A stretch of 64,000 bases of DNA from Mucilaginibacter rigui (GTDB lineage Bacteria > Bacteroidota > Bacteroidia > Sphingobacteriales > Sphingobacteriaceae). The stretch is taken from contig NZ_JACWMW010000004.1 in assembly GCF_014773275.1 (NCBI RefSeq), forward strand, positions 186,001 through 250,000. Direction: 5' to 3'. Each line of letters opens with the position of its first letter. Position 1 is the first letter of the stretch. Positions 63,831 to 64,000 of this stretch are shown here, piece after piece. The position numbers and the translations under genes were made by a program. The notes below the pieces were generated by a model. The model had not been told where the DNA came from. It searched no databases and saw only the letters and a program-made list of their open reading frames with translations.

Positions 63831-64000
63831 CTAAATCCCTAGCGCGGTGCAGGCCTTTTCGGCGGCTAGTTTTTCGGCATTCTTTTTACTGAATTCTTTG
63901 CCAGATCCCATGATCTCGCCATCAATACTGGCTTGTATGGTAAACAGTTTTGCGCTTTCGCCTTCCTGGTTCTCTATCACATCAAAGCTAATATCCTTAC
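63831..64000 (-). CDS. rnc: Ribonuclease III, C-terminal dsRBD (partial)
   Basis: The window ends inside the gene. The last 55 residues read KDISFDVIENQEGESAKLF, FTIQASIDGEIMGSGKEFS, KKNAEKLAAEKACTALGI, a typical dsRNA-binding domain with the K-K-x-A-E-x-x-A-A box. No ATG is visible because the 5' part lies beyond 64000. Confidence 0.85.
   Translation of the reverse strand, partial: KDISFDVIENQEGESAKLFTIQASIDGEIMGSGKEFSKKNAEKLAAEKACTALGI

Overview
This window looks like chromosomal DNA of a Bacteroidetes bacterium, most likely a Sphingobacteriaceae member close to Mucilaginibacter or Pedobacter. The basis is gene content (MoxR next to a SurA-like isomerase, OstA-like protein, DUF2480, DUF3108, DUF3109, DUF4834, DUF6427, a YfhO-like protein, RemB/Wzi-like barrel), the promoter consensus TTTG-N19-TAnnTTTG, few Shine-Dalgarno sites, and families of short intergenic palindromic repeats. 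The genus is inference. No rRNA, tRNA, CRISPR array, transposase or prophage was recognised.

Layout. 1-10.6 kb: cysS (5' end missing), an NTF2-fold secreted protein, moxR/surA-like genes, a possible HolD-like protein, rdgB, a long OstA-like protein divergent from tilS. 10.6-16.1 kb: a capsule/gliding-type barrel with gmd, then a small AT-richer accessory segment (SUKH-type and ankyrin proteins) embedded in repeats. 16.1-24.7 kb: minus-strand housekeeping and envelope genes, including a purQ-coaX-barrel-lptC-ppiD-like run. 24.8-32.1 kb: glycosyltransferase, a TlpA-type thioredoxin lipoprotein beside a double-glycine-leader Cys-rich peptide, LpxH-like hydrolase, a 36-residue membrane peptide, yjjG, upp. 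32.2-38 kb: uvrB followed by a MITE-like element, then a surface polysaccharide group (methyltransferase, WcaB-like acetyltransferase, GT4, GT2). 38-47 kb: miaE, a LytS/LytTR two-component pair with a possible target gene, FAD monooxygenase, RsmI-like methyltransferase, two PLP transaminases separated by a field of mini-palindromes. 47-52.5 kb: tryptophan 2,3-dioxygenase divergent from a fluoride riboswitch plus CLC-F type transporter, universal stress protein, and a SerB-like phosphatase fused to an ACT-bearing remnant of phosphoglycerate dehydrogenase. 52.7-57 kb: stress-type cluster (Ku, DUF892, a decayed lipoprotein gene, a DUF2383 gene with a sigma-54 type promoter, desaturase). 57.4-64 kb: DUF4834, YfhO-like, nadD, gmk, yicC, a CarboxypepD_reg-like protein and the 3' end of rnc.

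The clearest regulatory find is the fluoride riboswitch (48313-48363) with a consensus promoter and a possible anti-start helix in front of a CLC-F transporter. Other notable points: seven genes where the -7 element lies only 3-5 bases before the start codon (predicted leaderless mRNAs), shared motifs upstream of both the LytTR operon and its downstream neighbour, a near-perfect -24/-12 promoter, the GG-leader peptide with its TlpA neighbour, and several nested palindromic repeat families.
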